From the NCBI GenBank assembly GCA_023410575.1, contig JAEYPP010000016.1:1-64000 (forward strand): DNA of 64,000 nucleotides. Direction: 5' to 3'. The notes under the pieces were generated by a model. That model was not told where the DNA came from. It saw only the letters and a program-made list of their open reading frames with translations, and did no database searches. The first letter of the stretch is position 1; each line of letters starts with the position of its first letter. This DNA is from Bacillota bacterium. GTDB lineage: Bacteria; Bacillota; Clostridia; Lachnospirales; Lachnospiraceae. Position numbers and translations under genes: made by a program. Below, piece by piece: positions 50,588 to 59,941 of this stretch.

Positions 50588-52246
50588 TTAGTTTACATTT
50601 ACATTATTGGTATCTGGTGCATCTGGTGAATCTTGGGTATCAGGGATATCAAAACCAGGGATGTCATTAAAATTAAAACCAGGGAAATCATCAAAATCAA
50701 AACCTGGAATCTCATCAAAATCAAAACCTGGAATCTCTTGAGGAGATTGATTTGGTGTTTGATTTTCAGGAGCTGCATCTTCGGAATTTGGATTTGTTTC
50801 TGGTGCTACATCTTCTGAATTGTTAGAGTCTGGCACTGTAGTTGGTGTTTCTTGTACTGGATTTGAATTATCGTTACTTGAGGAAGTAGTACTACGTTGT
50901 AATACAACGTCCAAAGTAATTTCTTTATATTCGCCTTCAGAGAATCTCATTAAGCTAACAGTAACGGTTGTACCATATCGATAAGAGTTTACTGTCTCTC
51001 TTAACTGATCACTGGAGGAAATCGTGATGTTATTAATGGAAGTGATAATATCTCCAGAATAAATGCCTGCCTTTTGGGCAGCGCCACCTTCTACAACACT
51101 GTGGACATATACACCAATCGGCCAATCATACATTTGAGCAATACTTTCATCAACATCTTGAGGATATAGACCTAAGTAACCTTTTTCCTCATCAGTTAAG
51201 ATTTCTCGATTCATTAATTCATCAACAATTGGGGAAGCTATTGTAATTGGAATGGAATAGCCAATACCTTCAACGCTCGTCTGTGAAAACTTCGCAGAAT
51301 TGATACCGATGACTTCACCATTCATATTAATTAATGCTCCACCACTATTCCCTGGATTAATTGCTGCATCAGTCTGTAAAACAGTTAAGGTGATACCTTT
51401 ATCAACTGTAATTTCTCGATCTTTTGCACTAATGTATCCAACGGTAACACTCTGACCATAACCAAGAGCATTACCTATCGCAATTGCCATTTGGCCAACT
51501 TTTACGTCATCAGAGTTACCGAGTTTAGCAACCTTAATGGCAGCTAATGTATCTTTGGATAGTGAGGTTGTATCAACTGTAACAACAGCTAAATCAGCAG
51601 AAGAATTACGACCTCTTATTTGAGCTTCTGCCTCTGTTCCATCTGTAAATGTTACGATAATCTTAGTTGCAGCCTCAACCACGTGATTGTTGGTGGCAAT
51701 ATATAAAGTATTATCTTTTTGACCAAGAATGAAACCAGAACCGCCACCAGATTGTTCGCCACCGTATTCATAACCCCAGACATTATAAGAGGATTCAAAA
51801 GTACTTGTAATCGCAACAATTGATGGCATTGTATCTGCTACTATCTGAGAAACATCTGTACTTTCAATATTTACATTTGTAGATACTATAGTAGAAGGTA
51901 TTGTGTCGGTACTTGGTTTATCTAGATTTAAATCGTTATTTGTACTGTTTACTGTAATCGAAGTAGGCGACTTATCTTTGCCCTGATCGGTTAATTCCTT
52001 AATTAATAGGTTGCTTCCATAAAAAGCAAGTCCAGCAATAATACCAAAAACTGCAGCCTTTGAAAAAAAGAAAAATACTTTTTTTACTTTTTTATTCTTC
52101 TTTGGTGGTTGTTGCTGTGGAGGATACTGAGAATATAAGGTTTGATTAGTATATGCTGCATTTTGAGCATTATCTTGGTGAGTATTTGGGTTTACTTGCT
52201 CAGCCCAGAAGGTATAATTGGTTTGATTATTGTTTTCCTCTGACAT
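50588..52246 (-). CDS. htrA: HtrA/DegP-family serine protease, membrane-anchored, with repeat tail
   Basis: This 552-residue protein has a Gln/Asn-rich cytoplasmic start (1-50), a membrane anchor (about 58-80), a trypsin-like domain and one PDZ domain (about 345-440). The triad is seen in ATNNHVVEAA (His), SADLAVVTVD (Asp) and NPGNSGGALIN (Ser). A Pro/Asn/Glu-rich linker leads to a C-terminal tail with about five copies of (I/F)PGF(D/N)(F/I)(D/N), which is unusual. HtrA degrades misfolded exported proteins at the cell surface. The gene interrupts the glycan cluster on the opposite strand. Confidence 0.93.
   Translation of the reverse strand: MSEENNNQTNYTFWAEQVNPNTHQDNAQNAAYTNQTLYSQYPPQQQPPKKNKKVKKVFFFFSKAAVFGIIAGLAFYGSNLLIKELTDQGKDKSPTSITVNSTNNDLNLDKPSTDTIPSTIVSTNVNIESTDVSQIVADTMPSIVAITSTFESSYNVWGYEYGGEQSGGGSGFILGQKDNTLYIATNNHVVEAATKIIVTFTDGTEAEAQIRGRNSSADLAVVTVDTTSLSKDTLAAIKVAKLGNSDDVKVGQMAIAIGNALGYGQSVTVGYISAKDREITVDKGITLTVLQTDAAINPGNSGGALINMNGEVIGINSAKFSQTSVEGIGYSIPITIASPIVDELMNREILTDEEKGYLGLYPQDVDESIAQMYDWPIGVYVHSVVEGGAAQKAGIYSGDIITSINNITISSSDQLRETVNSYRYGTTVTVSLMRFSEGEYKEITLDVVLQRSTTSSSNDNSNPVQETPTTVPDSNNSEDVAPETNPNSEDAAPENQTPNQSPQEIPGFDFDEIPGFDFDDFPGFNFNDIPGFDIPDTQDSPDAPDTNNVNVN
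50633..50740 (-). repeat. Short tandem repeats coding the HtrA tail
   Basis: AT-rich units around TCAAAACC(A/T)GG repeat five times at 21-27 nt intervals and encode the IPGFDFD-type motifs. The open plus-strand frame here is only a shadow of the repeat. Confidence 0.7.
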
Positions 52247-52574
52247 ATTAACAACTCCTTTTTATAATATTTGTCTTGTTTCAGAAGCAACAAGACAGTT
52301 TCTACAAATTCTACTTGATAATTTATGCAAAATGTATATAATGAATGATTGTAACTATTTACTTCTACATATCTTAACAAATATACCTAATTATGGGGAT
52401 ATTTATCATTTCATTATGTTGTAGTTATTGTAACAGGTGATTGTGAAGAGAGTGTGAAAAATTTTTGTTAAAAGTAAGAAATTCTTAAAGATGATGATAT
52501 ATTATTGACATAATATTCTTGTACGCTTGTTTAAAGCAACTGGTTTCGATATTAAGAAATTAGAGGAGATTAGA

Positions 52575-53996
52575 ATGATTAAAGATAATCAGAAGGTATT
52601 TAATCGAGTATATATATTTATTGATGGATTTCTTGTAGTACTAGCTTATATATTTGCTTATTATCTCAGATTTTATATCTTGAGAGACTGGAAATTATTT
52701 CAGTTAGGTCCTACGGAGAAGTTTTACCCTTTAGCGGTTTATGCTAAGTACTTGCTTTTACTTGTACCAGCATATTTGGTACTATATTCTGCGTGTAATT
52801 TGTATAATCCTCAAAGAGGAAGAAGTCGTCGATTTGTACTTTGGAATCTTGTAAAAGCCAATTTATTAGGATTGTTAATATATTCTTCTACATTATTTAC
52901 TACGAAGGATATGGACTTTTCTCGTAAGTTTTCCTATGTATTCGCATTAACTAATGTAATATTTGCGATACTGTTTCGCTATATTATTTCAAAAATTTTA
53001 ATGGAAATGCGGAAAAAGGGATTTAATCAGAAACATATTCTACTTGTTGGATATTCAAGAGCAGCTGAAGGTTATCTGGATCGAATTCATGCAAACCCAC
53101 AGTGGGGCTATCATGTATATGGCATTCTTGATGACAACATGGAAGTCGGTACTATGTATAAGCATGTAAAGGTCATTGGAACGACTGAGGATTTGGCTCA
53201 GATTCTGTCAGAGAACGAATTGGATGAGATTGCTGTTACTTTAAGTATTGAGGAGTATGCAAAGCTTGAGCATATTGTAGGTATCTGTGAGAAATCTGGA
53301 TCACATACCAAATTTGTCCCAGATTATCATAATATTATACCAACGATTCCAGTAATGGAGGATATGAATGGTCTTCCAGTTATCAATATTCGAAATGTTC
53401 CATTGAGTAGTTTCGGTAATAAAATAGTAAAACGTATGGTAGATATCTTTGGAGCTATTTGTGCGATTATTATTTTTTCAATACCAATGTTAATTACTGC
53501 ATTAATTGTAAAGTTAACATCGAAGGGACCAATTATTTATTCCCAAGTTCGTGTTGGTTTGCATAATAAGGAATTTAAGATGTATAAATTCCGTTCTATG
53601 GTTGTTCAATCAGAATCTAGTGAGAAAAAAGCGTGGACTACTGCCAATGATGCTCGTGTTACGAAAATTGGGAAGATAATTCGTAAAACAAGCATCGATG
53701 AGTTACCTCAGTTATTTAATGTTTTAATCGGGAATATGAGTCTGGTTGGTCCAAGACCAGAGCGACCATTTTTTGTTGAAAAATTTAAGGAAGAAGTGCC
53801 TAGATATATGATTAAGCATCAAGTTCGACCAGGCCTTACTGGATGGGCACAGGTGAATGGTTATCGTGGGGATACTTCAATACGAAAACGTATCGAACAC
53901 GATTTATACTACATCGAGAACTGGTCATTAGCTTTAGATTTTAAGATACTATTCCTAACAATATTTAAAGGATTTATTAATAAGAATGCATATTAA
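52575..53996 (+). CDS. Undecaprenyl-phosphate sugar phosphotransferase (WcaJ/WbaP type)
   Basis: The protein has 473 residues from ATG 52575, chosen for GAGGAG 8 nt upstream; an earlier TTG adds 16 residues without a ribosome site. Four or five N-terminal membrane helices (about 10-130) are followed by a nucleotide-fold domain (ILLVGYSRAAEGYLDRI) and the C-terminal bacterial sugar transferase domain (KGPIIYSQVRVGLHNKEFKM, KTSIDELPQLFNVLIGNMSL, RPGLTGWAQVNGYRG). It transfers hexose-1-phosphate onto undecaprenyl phosphate to start glycan repeat synthesis. It likely initiates the polymer handled by the exporter genes upstream. Confidence 0.93.
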   Translation: MIKDNQKVFNRVYIFIDGFLVVLAYIFAYYLRFYILRDWKLFQLGPTEKFYPLAVYAKYLLLLVPAYLVLYSACNLYNPQRGRSRRFVLWNLVKANLLGLLIYSSTLFTTKDMDFSRKFSYVFALTNVIFAILFRYIISKILMEMRKKGFNQKHILLVGYSRAAEGYLDRIHANPQWGYHVYGILDDNMEVGTMYKHVKVIGTTEDLAQILSENELDEIAVTLSIEEYAKLEHIVGICEKSGSHTKFVPDYHNIIPTIPVMEDMNGLPVINIRNVPLSSFGNKIVKRMVDIFGAICAIIIFSIPMLITALIVKLTSKGPIIYSQVRVGLHNKEFKMYKFRSMVVQSESSEKKAWTTANDARVTKIGKIIRKTSIDELPQLFNVLIGNMSLVGPRPERPFFVEKFKEEVPRYMIKHQVRPGLTGWAQVNGYRGDTSIRKRIEHDLYYIENWSLALDFKILFLTIFKGFINKNAY

Positions 53997-54007
53997 TATA
54001 CAGATGG

Positions 54008-54034
54008 AGCGTTTTGCAAGCAAAACGCTTTCTT
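54008..54034 (+). terminator. Terminator after the sugar transferase gene
   Basis: AGCGTTTTGC (54008-54017) pairs with GCAAAACGCT (54020-54029), followed by TTCTTT. Its right arm overlaps the long palindrome that starts at 54025. Confidence 0.65.
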
Positions 54035-54082
54035 TATATACCAGGAAATTCCTCTGAATTTCCTGGTATATAAAGAAAGCGT
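54025..54082. repeat. Perfect 27-bp inverted repeat with 4-nt loop
   Basis: 54025-54051 is exactly complementary to 54056-54082 (loop CTCT). The arm begins ACGCTTTCTTTATATACC. It overlaps one terminator and lies 70 nt before another with the same GTTTTGC/GCAAAAC core. Between them is an unusually GC-rich stretch (54113-54154, with GCGGCCGC at 54136-54143). The rest of 54181-54373 shows nothing I can name. Confidence 0.85.
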
Positions 54083-54153
54083 CCAAAAAGAAGGACACAG
54101 TATACACACAAGCGCGAAAGGAAGATGTCGCTTACGCGGCCGCGCTTGGCGCG

Positions 54154-54180
54154 AGTGTTTTGCAAGCAAAACACTTTTTT
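54154..54180 (+). terminator. Second GTTTTGC/GCAAAAC hairpin with T-run
   Basis: AGTGTTTTGC (54154-54163) pairs with GCAAAACACT (54166-54175) and is followed by more T. It repeats the core of the terminator at 54008. Confidence 0.7.
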
Positions 54181-54373
54181 GATTTTAGGATTCGAGTGTC
54201 AACAATACGTTCTGGGTTAGAGAGATGGTAAAAAGATACTTTTGCACATGAATTACGTCAGGGAAATTTTTATGAAATTTTAATTTGAATAATTGCATAA
54301 GAAAGTTTAGTATGGTTACTAAATAGAATTTTTCTAGAGCGACAGATGTGTTTAAATTAGGAGGTAGAAAGCT

Positions 54374-54775
54374 ATGAGATGGAGAGAAAAAATTGCTCAG
54401 TTTATGGTTGGACGATATGGTACTGATTCATTAAATCGAGCTATGTTAATTGGTTCCATAGGATTATTAGTTTTATCAATGTTTGTGTTTCATACGGTAT
54501 TTTATGTGCTTGGTTTTGTGTTACTATTACTATGTAATATCCGTATGTTATCAAGGAATTATCAAGCTAGATATAAAGAAAACCTTTTTTTCACAAAGCA
54601 AATCAACAAAATCAAATATTTGCTTAGTAAATTGAAATATAGAAAAGAGACAAGTAAAACTCATCGTATTTATGCTTGTCCTCAATGCAAACAGAAGATT
54701 CGTGTTCCAAAGGGAAAGGGTAAGATAATGATTTCTTGTCCAAAATGCAAAACGGAATTTATGAAGAAAAGCTAA
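54374..54775 (+). CDS. Membrane protein with C-terminal zinc ribbon
   Basis: The protein has 133 residues with two membrane helices close together (about 22-40 and 42-58) and a charged linker. A zinc-ribbon of the form CPQCKQKIRVPKGKGKIMIS then CPKC (C-x2-C...C-x2-C) ends the protein. Such small proteins are common near clpX in Lachnospiraceae in my memory, but function is unknown. AGGAGG lies before the ATG. A 33-nt tandem duplication covers its stop codon. Confidence 0.75.
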   Translation: MRWREKIAQFMVGRYGTDSLNRAMLIGSIGLLVLSMFVFHTVFYVLGFVLLLLCNIRMLSRNYQARYKENLFFTKQINKIKYLLSKLKYRKETSKTHRIYACPQCKQKIRVPKGKGKIMISCPKCKTEFMKKS

Positions 54776-54817
54776 AAGAAATGTACGGAATTTATGAAGA
54801 AAAGCTAAAAGAAATGT
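54753..54817 (+). repeat. 33-nt tandem duplication at the end of the zinc-ribbon gene
   Basis: CGGAATTTATGAAGAAAAGC and the next 12 nt occur at 54753 and again at 54786. The first copy contains the stop codon, so the second copy is outside the gene. It looks like a recent slippage or unequal-crossover event. Confidence 0.85.
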
Positions 54818-54901
54818 TGTGATTTACTATTAATTTTTGATAGGATATAATAATTATTAGTTATAGCAACAGACATTTAGGATAGAGAGGAGACTCATAG
54901 G

Positions 54902-56314
54902 ATGAGTAATGAGATAAATAAGGACGATAATAATTCCAAAGAGAATAAAAATAGAATTGAAGAAATCTGCTATTTATGTCGAAGACCAGAAAGCAAAGCA
55001 GGGAAGATGATGCATGTACCAGGTAATATATGCATTTGTTCTGATTGTATGCAAAAAACCTTTGACACAATGGGACATGTAAATAATCCACTTATGGATG
55101 GTACTAGTTTTAACCCTAGTATGATGGGCTTTGGATTTACTCCTGAGACATCAAATAAGATGAAACTTAAGAAAAAGGAAGAGCAAGAATCGAATAAAGA
55201 GAAAACAAGTACAAAAGCTACGATTGATATTAACAAGCTACCAGCACCACACATTATCAAGGGACAGTTGGATGAATTTGTTATTGGGCAGGCTCATGCT
55301 AAGAAGGTAATATCAGTTGCCGTATATAATCACTATAAGAGAGTTGCAAAGCAAGAGCAGGACACGATAGAAATTGAGAAGTCCAATATGTTAATGCTTG
55401 GACCAACTGGTTGCGGTAAAACCTATCTTGTTAAAACACTTGCAAGATTATTAAATGTGCCACTTGCAATTACAGATGCTACATCATTAACAGAAGCTGG
55501 TTATATTGGGGATGATGTGGAAAGTGTTTTATCAAAACTATTAGCGGCAGCCGATAATGATGTAGAGCGTGCAGAGCGTGGCATTGTATTTATTGATGAA
55601 ATTGATAAGATTGCTAAGAAAAAAAACACGAATAATCGAGACGTAAGTGGTGAGTCAGTTCAGCAAGGATTACTCAAACTTTTAGAGGGTAGTGAAGTGG
55701 AAGTTCCAGTTGGTGCTACTAGTAAGAATGCGATGGTTCCATTGACTACAATTAATACTAAGAACATTCTATTTATATGTGGAGGCGCGTTTCCTGATCT
55801 TGATAAGATAATAAAAGCAAGATTAAACAAGAAAGCTTCCATTGGTTTTAGTGCTGATTTAAAGGATAAATATGATGAAGATCTTAATATCTTACAGAAA
55901 GTAACCGTTGAAGATTTGAGAGAGTTTGGAATGATTCCTGAGTTCATTGGAAGATTACCTATTTTGTATGCTCTCGAAGGATTAACAAAGGAAATGCTTG
56001 TTAAGATATTAGTAGAGCCTAAGAATGCAATTTTAAAACAGTATCAGAAATTACTGGCACTCGATGAGGTTGATTTGCAATTTGATAATTCTGCCTTAGA
56101 AGCAATTGCAGAGAAGGCTATGGAAAAGAAAACAGGAGCACGAGCATTACGTGCCATTATAGAAGAATTCATGTTAGATATTATGTACGAGATACCAAAA
56201 GATGACACCATTGGACGTGTTATAATAACACGTGACTATATTGAGAAAAAGGGAGCTCCTATTATTGAAATGCGTGGTAGCCAGAACACCCCTTTGTTGA
56301 GTCAAAATAAATAA
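54902..56314 (+). CDS. clpX: ATP-dependent unfoldase ClpX (or close paralogue)
   Basis: This 470-residue protein has an N-terminal zinc-binding domain with C23, C26, C46 and C49 (CYLC...CSDC), Walker A GPTGCGKT, pore loop GYIG, Walker B IVFIDEIDKI, sensor 1 and an IGF-type ClpP loop (SIGFSADL). ClpX unfolds proteins for ClpP. It is about 50 residues longer than usual, with an insertion between zinc finger and AAA+ domain, and shows DATSLTEAGYIGDDVESVLS where most ClpX have DAT.LTEAGYVGEDVEN. clpP and tig are not adjacent, so a second copy elsewhere is possible. Confidence 0.9.
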   Translation: MSNEINKDDNNSKENKNRIEEICYLCRRPESKAGKMMHVPGNICICSDCMQKTFDTMGHVNNPLMDGTSFNPSMMGFGFTPETSNKMKLKKKEEQESNKEKTSTKATIDINKLPAPHIIKGQLDEFVIGQAHAKKVISVAVYNHYKRVAKQEQDTIEIEKSNMLMLGPTGCGKTYLVKTLARLLNVPLAITDATSLTEAGYIGDDVESVLSKLLAAADNDVERAERGIVFIDEIDKIAKKKNTNNRDVSGESVQQGLLKLLEGSEVEVPVGATSKNAMVPLTTINTKNILFICGGAFPDLDKIIKARLNKKASIGFSADLKDKYDEDLNILQKVTVEDLREFGMIPEFIGRLPILYALEGLTKEMLVKILVEPKNAILKQYQKLLALDEVDLQFDNSALEAIAEKAMEKKTGARALRAIIEEFMLDIMYEIPKDDTIGRVIITRDYIEKKGAPIIEMRGSQNTPLLSQNK

Positions 56315-56479
56315 GGGAAATAGAACATGGAAGTTAACTCAAATTGTGAATAAAGCAAAATCATGGGCGGGTGCAAATGGACCTTTTTGGATTATAGGCA
56401 ATTAGACAAAGGATTTTACAAGAATAGATTCCAACCGTAGGACATAAGATATAAGGAGTATTCCTGCGGTGGAAAATTT

Positions 56480-58198
56480 ATGGACTTATCAGATCAAGAG
56501 ATAGCGAATTGTCGTGAAGCTATTATATCAGAAGATTTTGGGGATTTTTTCGTTTCTGTGAGCGGTACAGAGGAGGAAATGAAACAGGAGCTAGGAGCAG
56601 AATGCGTTCAGATAGTTGATGGAAAGTATGCAATTGTGAATGTCCGTATTACAAATCGGCAGAATGTAATTCGCTACGGCTTTATCTACAGTGCTTTTCC
56701 GAAGCTTTATGGGCTCATGGATACGACTAACATAGAAAATATAGGTGTTCAAAAAGTGCGGAATCAAGCTTACCTTGGCTTATTGGGAAAAGGAGTATTG
56801 ATAGGATTTGTAGATACCGGTATCGACTATAGCAATTCTATTTTTAGGAATAAAGATAATACATCAAGAATCTATAGCATATGGGATCAAACAATACAAA
56901 GCGGGACGGCACCGAATGGATTTCTATATGGGACCGAGTATACGAAAGAACAGATCAATACTGCATTAGCTAGTAATCAACCTCTTAGTATCGTACCAAG
57001 TACGGATACGAACGGACATGGAACGTTTATGGCAGGTATTGCAGCAGGTAATATCGATGATGAGAATGATTTTACTGGAATCGCACCATCATCTGAGATT
57101 ATTATGGTTAAGCTAAAACAAAGCAAAACACTGTTTCGAGAATACTATTTTATTAATGACAATGCAGAGAGTTATCAAGAAACAGACCTTGTTATGGGCG
57201 TAAAGTATCTACTTGCCAAAGCTCGCGAGGCAAATCGTCCATTGATTATTTGCCTTGGGGTAGGGACGAATGCTGGTGGACATGACGGAAAAGGTATCTT
57301 GGATGAATATTTAACTCAGGCTTCAGATAATCCCCGCACCTGTATTATTGTTCCAACTGGTAATGAAGCAAATTATAGTGGACATTATCGAAATACAATG
57401 GAAAATGATGCAGAATATCAGGATGTAGAGATTAAGGTTGGTGCTCAAGAAAAAGGATTTACACTGGAATTCTGGGTGAGTGCCCCAAGTGTCTTTTCGG
57501 TTGGATTTGTTTCACCAAGTGGTGAATTTATTCAAAAGATTCCTTCTCGAGTCAACAATAATCAGGTCGTAACCTTTTTATTTGAACCTACGGTGATTTA
57601 TGTGGGATATCGGATTCTTGAGTTGAGAACTGGGGATGAACTAATCTTCATTCGATTTGAAAAACCAACACAAGGGATATGGAAGGTACGTGTCTACCCA
57701 GAACAAACCTTTACAAGCCCTTATGATTTATGGTTGCCAATTAAAGAGTTCTTAAGTTCAGATACACAGTTTATATCACCTGACCCTGATATTACGATTA
57801 CAGATCCAGGCAATGCTCAGCAGGTTATAACAATTGCAGCATTCAATCATACGAACAATGCAATTTTTATTAATTCTGGCAGAGGATATACAAGGAGTGG
57901 TAGGGTTAAGCCTGATATTACGGCGCCGGGTGTTAATATATACGGACCATTACCAGGAAATCAATTTAGTGTACGCAGTGGTACGAGTATTGCTGCAGCC
58001 CATGCTGCAGGTTGCGCAGCATTGATGATGGAATGGGGAGTTGTCAGGCAAAATAACGTATTTTTTAATACGTCAGACATAAAGGCATTAATGATAAAGG
58101 GAGCAAAACGAACGCAAGGAACTTATCCTAATCGTGAATATGGATATGGAACACTTGATGTATTTGGTGCGTTTGAAAGTCTAAGAATAACGTTATAA
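56480..58198 (+). CDS. S8 subtilisin-like protease of the clostridial CspA/CspB/CspC type
   Basis: The protein has 572 residues and no signal peptide. Catalytic residues are all present: D112 in GFVDTGIDYSN, H180 in TDTNGHGTFMAG and S503 in SGTSIAAAHAAG. The middle part (about 300-420) is the jelly-roll insertion seen in Csp proteases. In clostridia, Csp proteins take part in spore germination by activating cortex-lytic SleC, but many paralogues of unknown function exist. Since the triad is intact it should be active. It lies between clpX and a zinc-ribbon gene. Confidence 0.88.
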   Translation: MDLSDQEIANCREAIISEDFGDFFVSVSGTEEEMKQELGAECVQIVDGKYAIVNVRITNRQNVIRYGFIYSAFPKLYGLMDTTNIENIGVQKVRNQAYLGLLGKGVLIGFVDTGIDYSNSIFRNKDNTSRIYSIWDQTIQSGTAPNGFLYGTEYTKEQINTALASNQPLSIVPSTDTNGHGTFMAGIAAGNIDDENDFTGIAPSSEIIMVKLKQSKTLFREYYFINDNAESYQETDLVMGVKYLLAKAREANRPLIICLGVGTNAGGHDGKGILDEYLTQASDNPRTCIIVPTGNEANYSGHYRNTMENDAEYQDVEIKVGAQEKGFTLEFWVSAPSVFSVGFVSPSGEFIQKIPSRVNNNQVVTFLFEPTVIYVGYRILELRTGDELIFIRFEKPTQGIWKVRVYPEQTFTSPYDLWLPIKEFLSSDTQFISPDPDITITDPGNAQQVITIAAFNHTNNAIFINSGRGYTRSGRVKPDITAPGVNIYGPLPGNQFSVRSGTSIAAAHAAGCAALMMEWGVVRQNNVFFNTSDIKALMIKGAKRTQGTYPNREYGYGTLDVFGAFESLRITL

Positions 58199-58270
58199 CT
58201 TATGCAACTATTGCACTTTTACTATAATATGGTTATAATAAACGTGGATTAATTATAAGGTGGGCAGAGT

Positions 58271-58570
58271 ATGACGCTAATGAATAGAATATTGCGTGTT
58301 TTTCCTAAGAAGCATGTGGACATAGAAGATTTAGACAGGAAGAACATTAGTGCGCGAGTGGAACCAATTCAGACAGTAAAGAGAGAATCATTTAAAACAG
58401 CGAATTTATCTGACTATGATACTCAAGAGGACAATATGGTGGATGGCGAGTATGAGATTATTGAACGTGAAATTATGCCTGAAAAGATCATTTGTCCTGA
58501 TTGTGGTGGAATTACATTAGAAGGACTAGAATTTTGTGATAAATGCGGTGGGGACTTGACAAATTTTTAA
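58271..58570 (+). CDS. Small zinc-ribbon protein
   Basis: This 99-residue cytoplasmic protein has a charged, probably disordered first 70 residues and a C-terminal zinc ribbon CPDCGGITLEGLEFCDKCGG (C-x2-C...C-x2-C). No further domain is seen. AAGGTGGG lies before the ATG. Function unknown. Confidence 0.7.
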   Translation: MTLMNRILRVFPKKHVDIEDLDRKNISARVEPIQTVKRESFKTANLSDYDTQEDNMVDGEYEIIEREIMPEKIICPDCGGITLEGLEFCDKCGGDLTNF

Positions 58571-58593
58571 GCCAATAGTATCATAAAAATCAT

Positions 58594-58638
58594 AAAAGAC
58601 GTCCAAAGGTGGAATTCTATCTGTTTAAGACGTCTTTT
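58594..58638 (+). terminator. Terminator between the zinc-ribbon gene and livK
   Basis: AAAAGACGTC (58594-58603) pairs with GACGTCTTTT (58629-58638). Loop is 25 nt; T-run is built into the right arm. Confidence 0.7.
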
Positions 58639-58763
58639 GTCTTTAACTTTTTGCTTTATTGAATTAAAGCGACTTAGTGAAGAATAGTACATTTTAATTT
58701 TTTTATGTAATTTGATTGGGGAAATAATTGGAGGGTGAATTTCATAGAAAAAGGAGAGAAAAG

Positions 58764-59918
58764 ATGAGGAAGAGTTTGAAAAAAATTGTAAGTTTTGGTC
58801 TTATTGTTGGTATGGTAGCAGCAACTATGGTTGGTTGTGGAACGAAAGAATCAGAAAGTTCTAAATCTGGGGATAATGTATTTAAAATAGGTGGAATTGG
58901 ACCGCTAACAGGTAATGCTGCTTCTTATGGTATTTCTGTTAAGAATGGCGCACAAATTGCAATTGACGAGATTAATGCTGCAGGTGGCGTTAAAGTTGGA
59001 GACAGTACATATAAGTTAGAGATGAAATTTGAAGATGATGAAGCAAGCCCAGATATAGCACCAACAGCATATAATAATGTTATGGACTGGGGTGCACAAG
59101 CAATCCTTGGTTGTGTAACATCAGGTGCTTGTAAATCGATTACTGCATTAACATTAAAAGATGGAATCTTACAGATTACACCATCTGGTTCCGATCCAGG
59201 ATGTATTGAGAATGATAATGCATTCCGTGTTTGTTTTTCTGACCCTTTCCAGGGTATGACTATGGCAAACCTTGCGAAGGAGTTAGGATATACAAAGATT
59301 GCTATTATCTATAATAACTCGGATGATTATAGTACGGGTGGTATGAAAGCATTTACCGAACAGGCAGAAGCAAATGGTCAGGAAGTCGTTGCATGCGAAG
59401 CTTTTGCAGAAGGTGCTAACGATTTTAATACTCAGTTAACAAAGATTAAAGCAACGGATGCAGAAGCTATTTTCGTACCAGCATACTATGGAGACTGTGC
59501 TTTCATTACGACACAGGCAGCAGCACTTGGTATGGACCTTCCATTCCTTGGTATGGACGGTTGGGATGGAGTTATTGCACAAGTTACTGATAAAAGTGTA
59601 ATTGAGGGTGCTATCTTCTTAAGTCCATTCGTAGCTAGTTTACAAGAGGATGCTGTTCAGAAATTCGTAGAAGCATATAAGAAAGCAAACAAAGATGCAA
59701 TTCCAGACCAATTCGCAGCAGACGGATATGATACTGTATACGTTATGAAAGCAGCTATGGAAAAAGCTGAAAGTGTTGAAAGTGCAAAATTAATCGAAGC
59801 TATGAATGGCTTACAAGTAACTGGATTAACTGGTGCGATGACATTCTCAGCAGATGGTGATGCTAATAAAGGTGCCAAGTTCATTGAGATTAAAGATGGA
59901 GAGTATGTATTAAGATAA
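58764..59918 (+). CDS. livK: Branched-chain amino-acid ABC transporter binding lipoprotein LivK
   Basis: The protein has 384 residues from ATG 58764 (AAGGAG upstream; the longer frame from 58728 has none). A lipoprotein signal (IVGMVAATMVGCGTK) precedes a type 1 periplasmic-binding fold with KIGGIGPLTGNAASYGISVK, GAQIAIDEINAAGGVKVG and VPAYYGDCAFITTQAAALG. It should bind leucine, isoleucine, valine or related amino acids. First gene of livKHMGF. A hairpin at 59942-59988 after it may keep livK mRNA higher than the rest. Confidence 0.93.
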   Translation: MRKSLKKIVSFGLIVGMVAATMVGCGTKESESSKSGDNVFKIGGIGPLTGNAASYGISVKNGAQIAIDEINAAGGVKVGDSTYKLEMKFEDDEASPDIAPTAYNNVMDWGAQAILGCVTSGACKSITALTLKDGILQITPSGSDPGCIENDNAFRVCFSDPFQGMTMANLAKELGYTKIAIIYNNSDDYSTGGMKAFTEQAEANGQEVVACEAFAEGANDFNTQLTKIKATDAEAIFVPAYYGDCAFITTQAAALGMDLPFLGMDGWDGVIAQVTDKSVIEGAIFLSPFVASLQEDAVQKFVEAYKKANKDAIPDQFAADGYDTVYVMKAAMEKAESVESAKLIEAMNGLQVTGLTGAMTFSADGDANKGAKFIEIKDGEYVLR

Positions 59919-59941
59919 TTGTTTACGTAAGGATTGGAGTG

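Noticed and set aside
50633..50818. 61-codon plus-strand frame rich in Ile/Lys/Thr
   Set aside because: It is the antisense of the HtrA tail repeats and only reflects their periodicity.
52505..52533. Promoter for the sugar transferase gene based on TTGACA at 52505
   Set aside because: No acceptable -10 sequence lies at 16-18 nt; I could not define the start.
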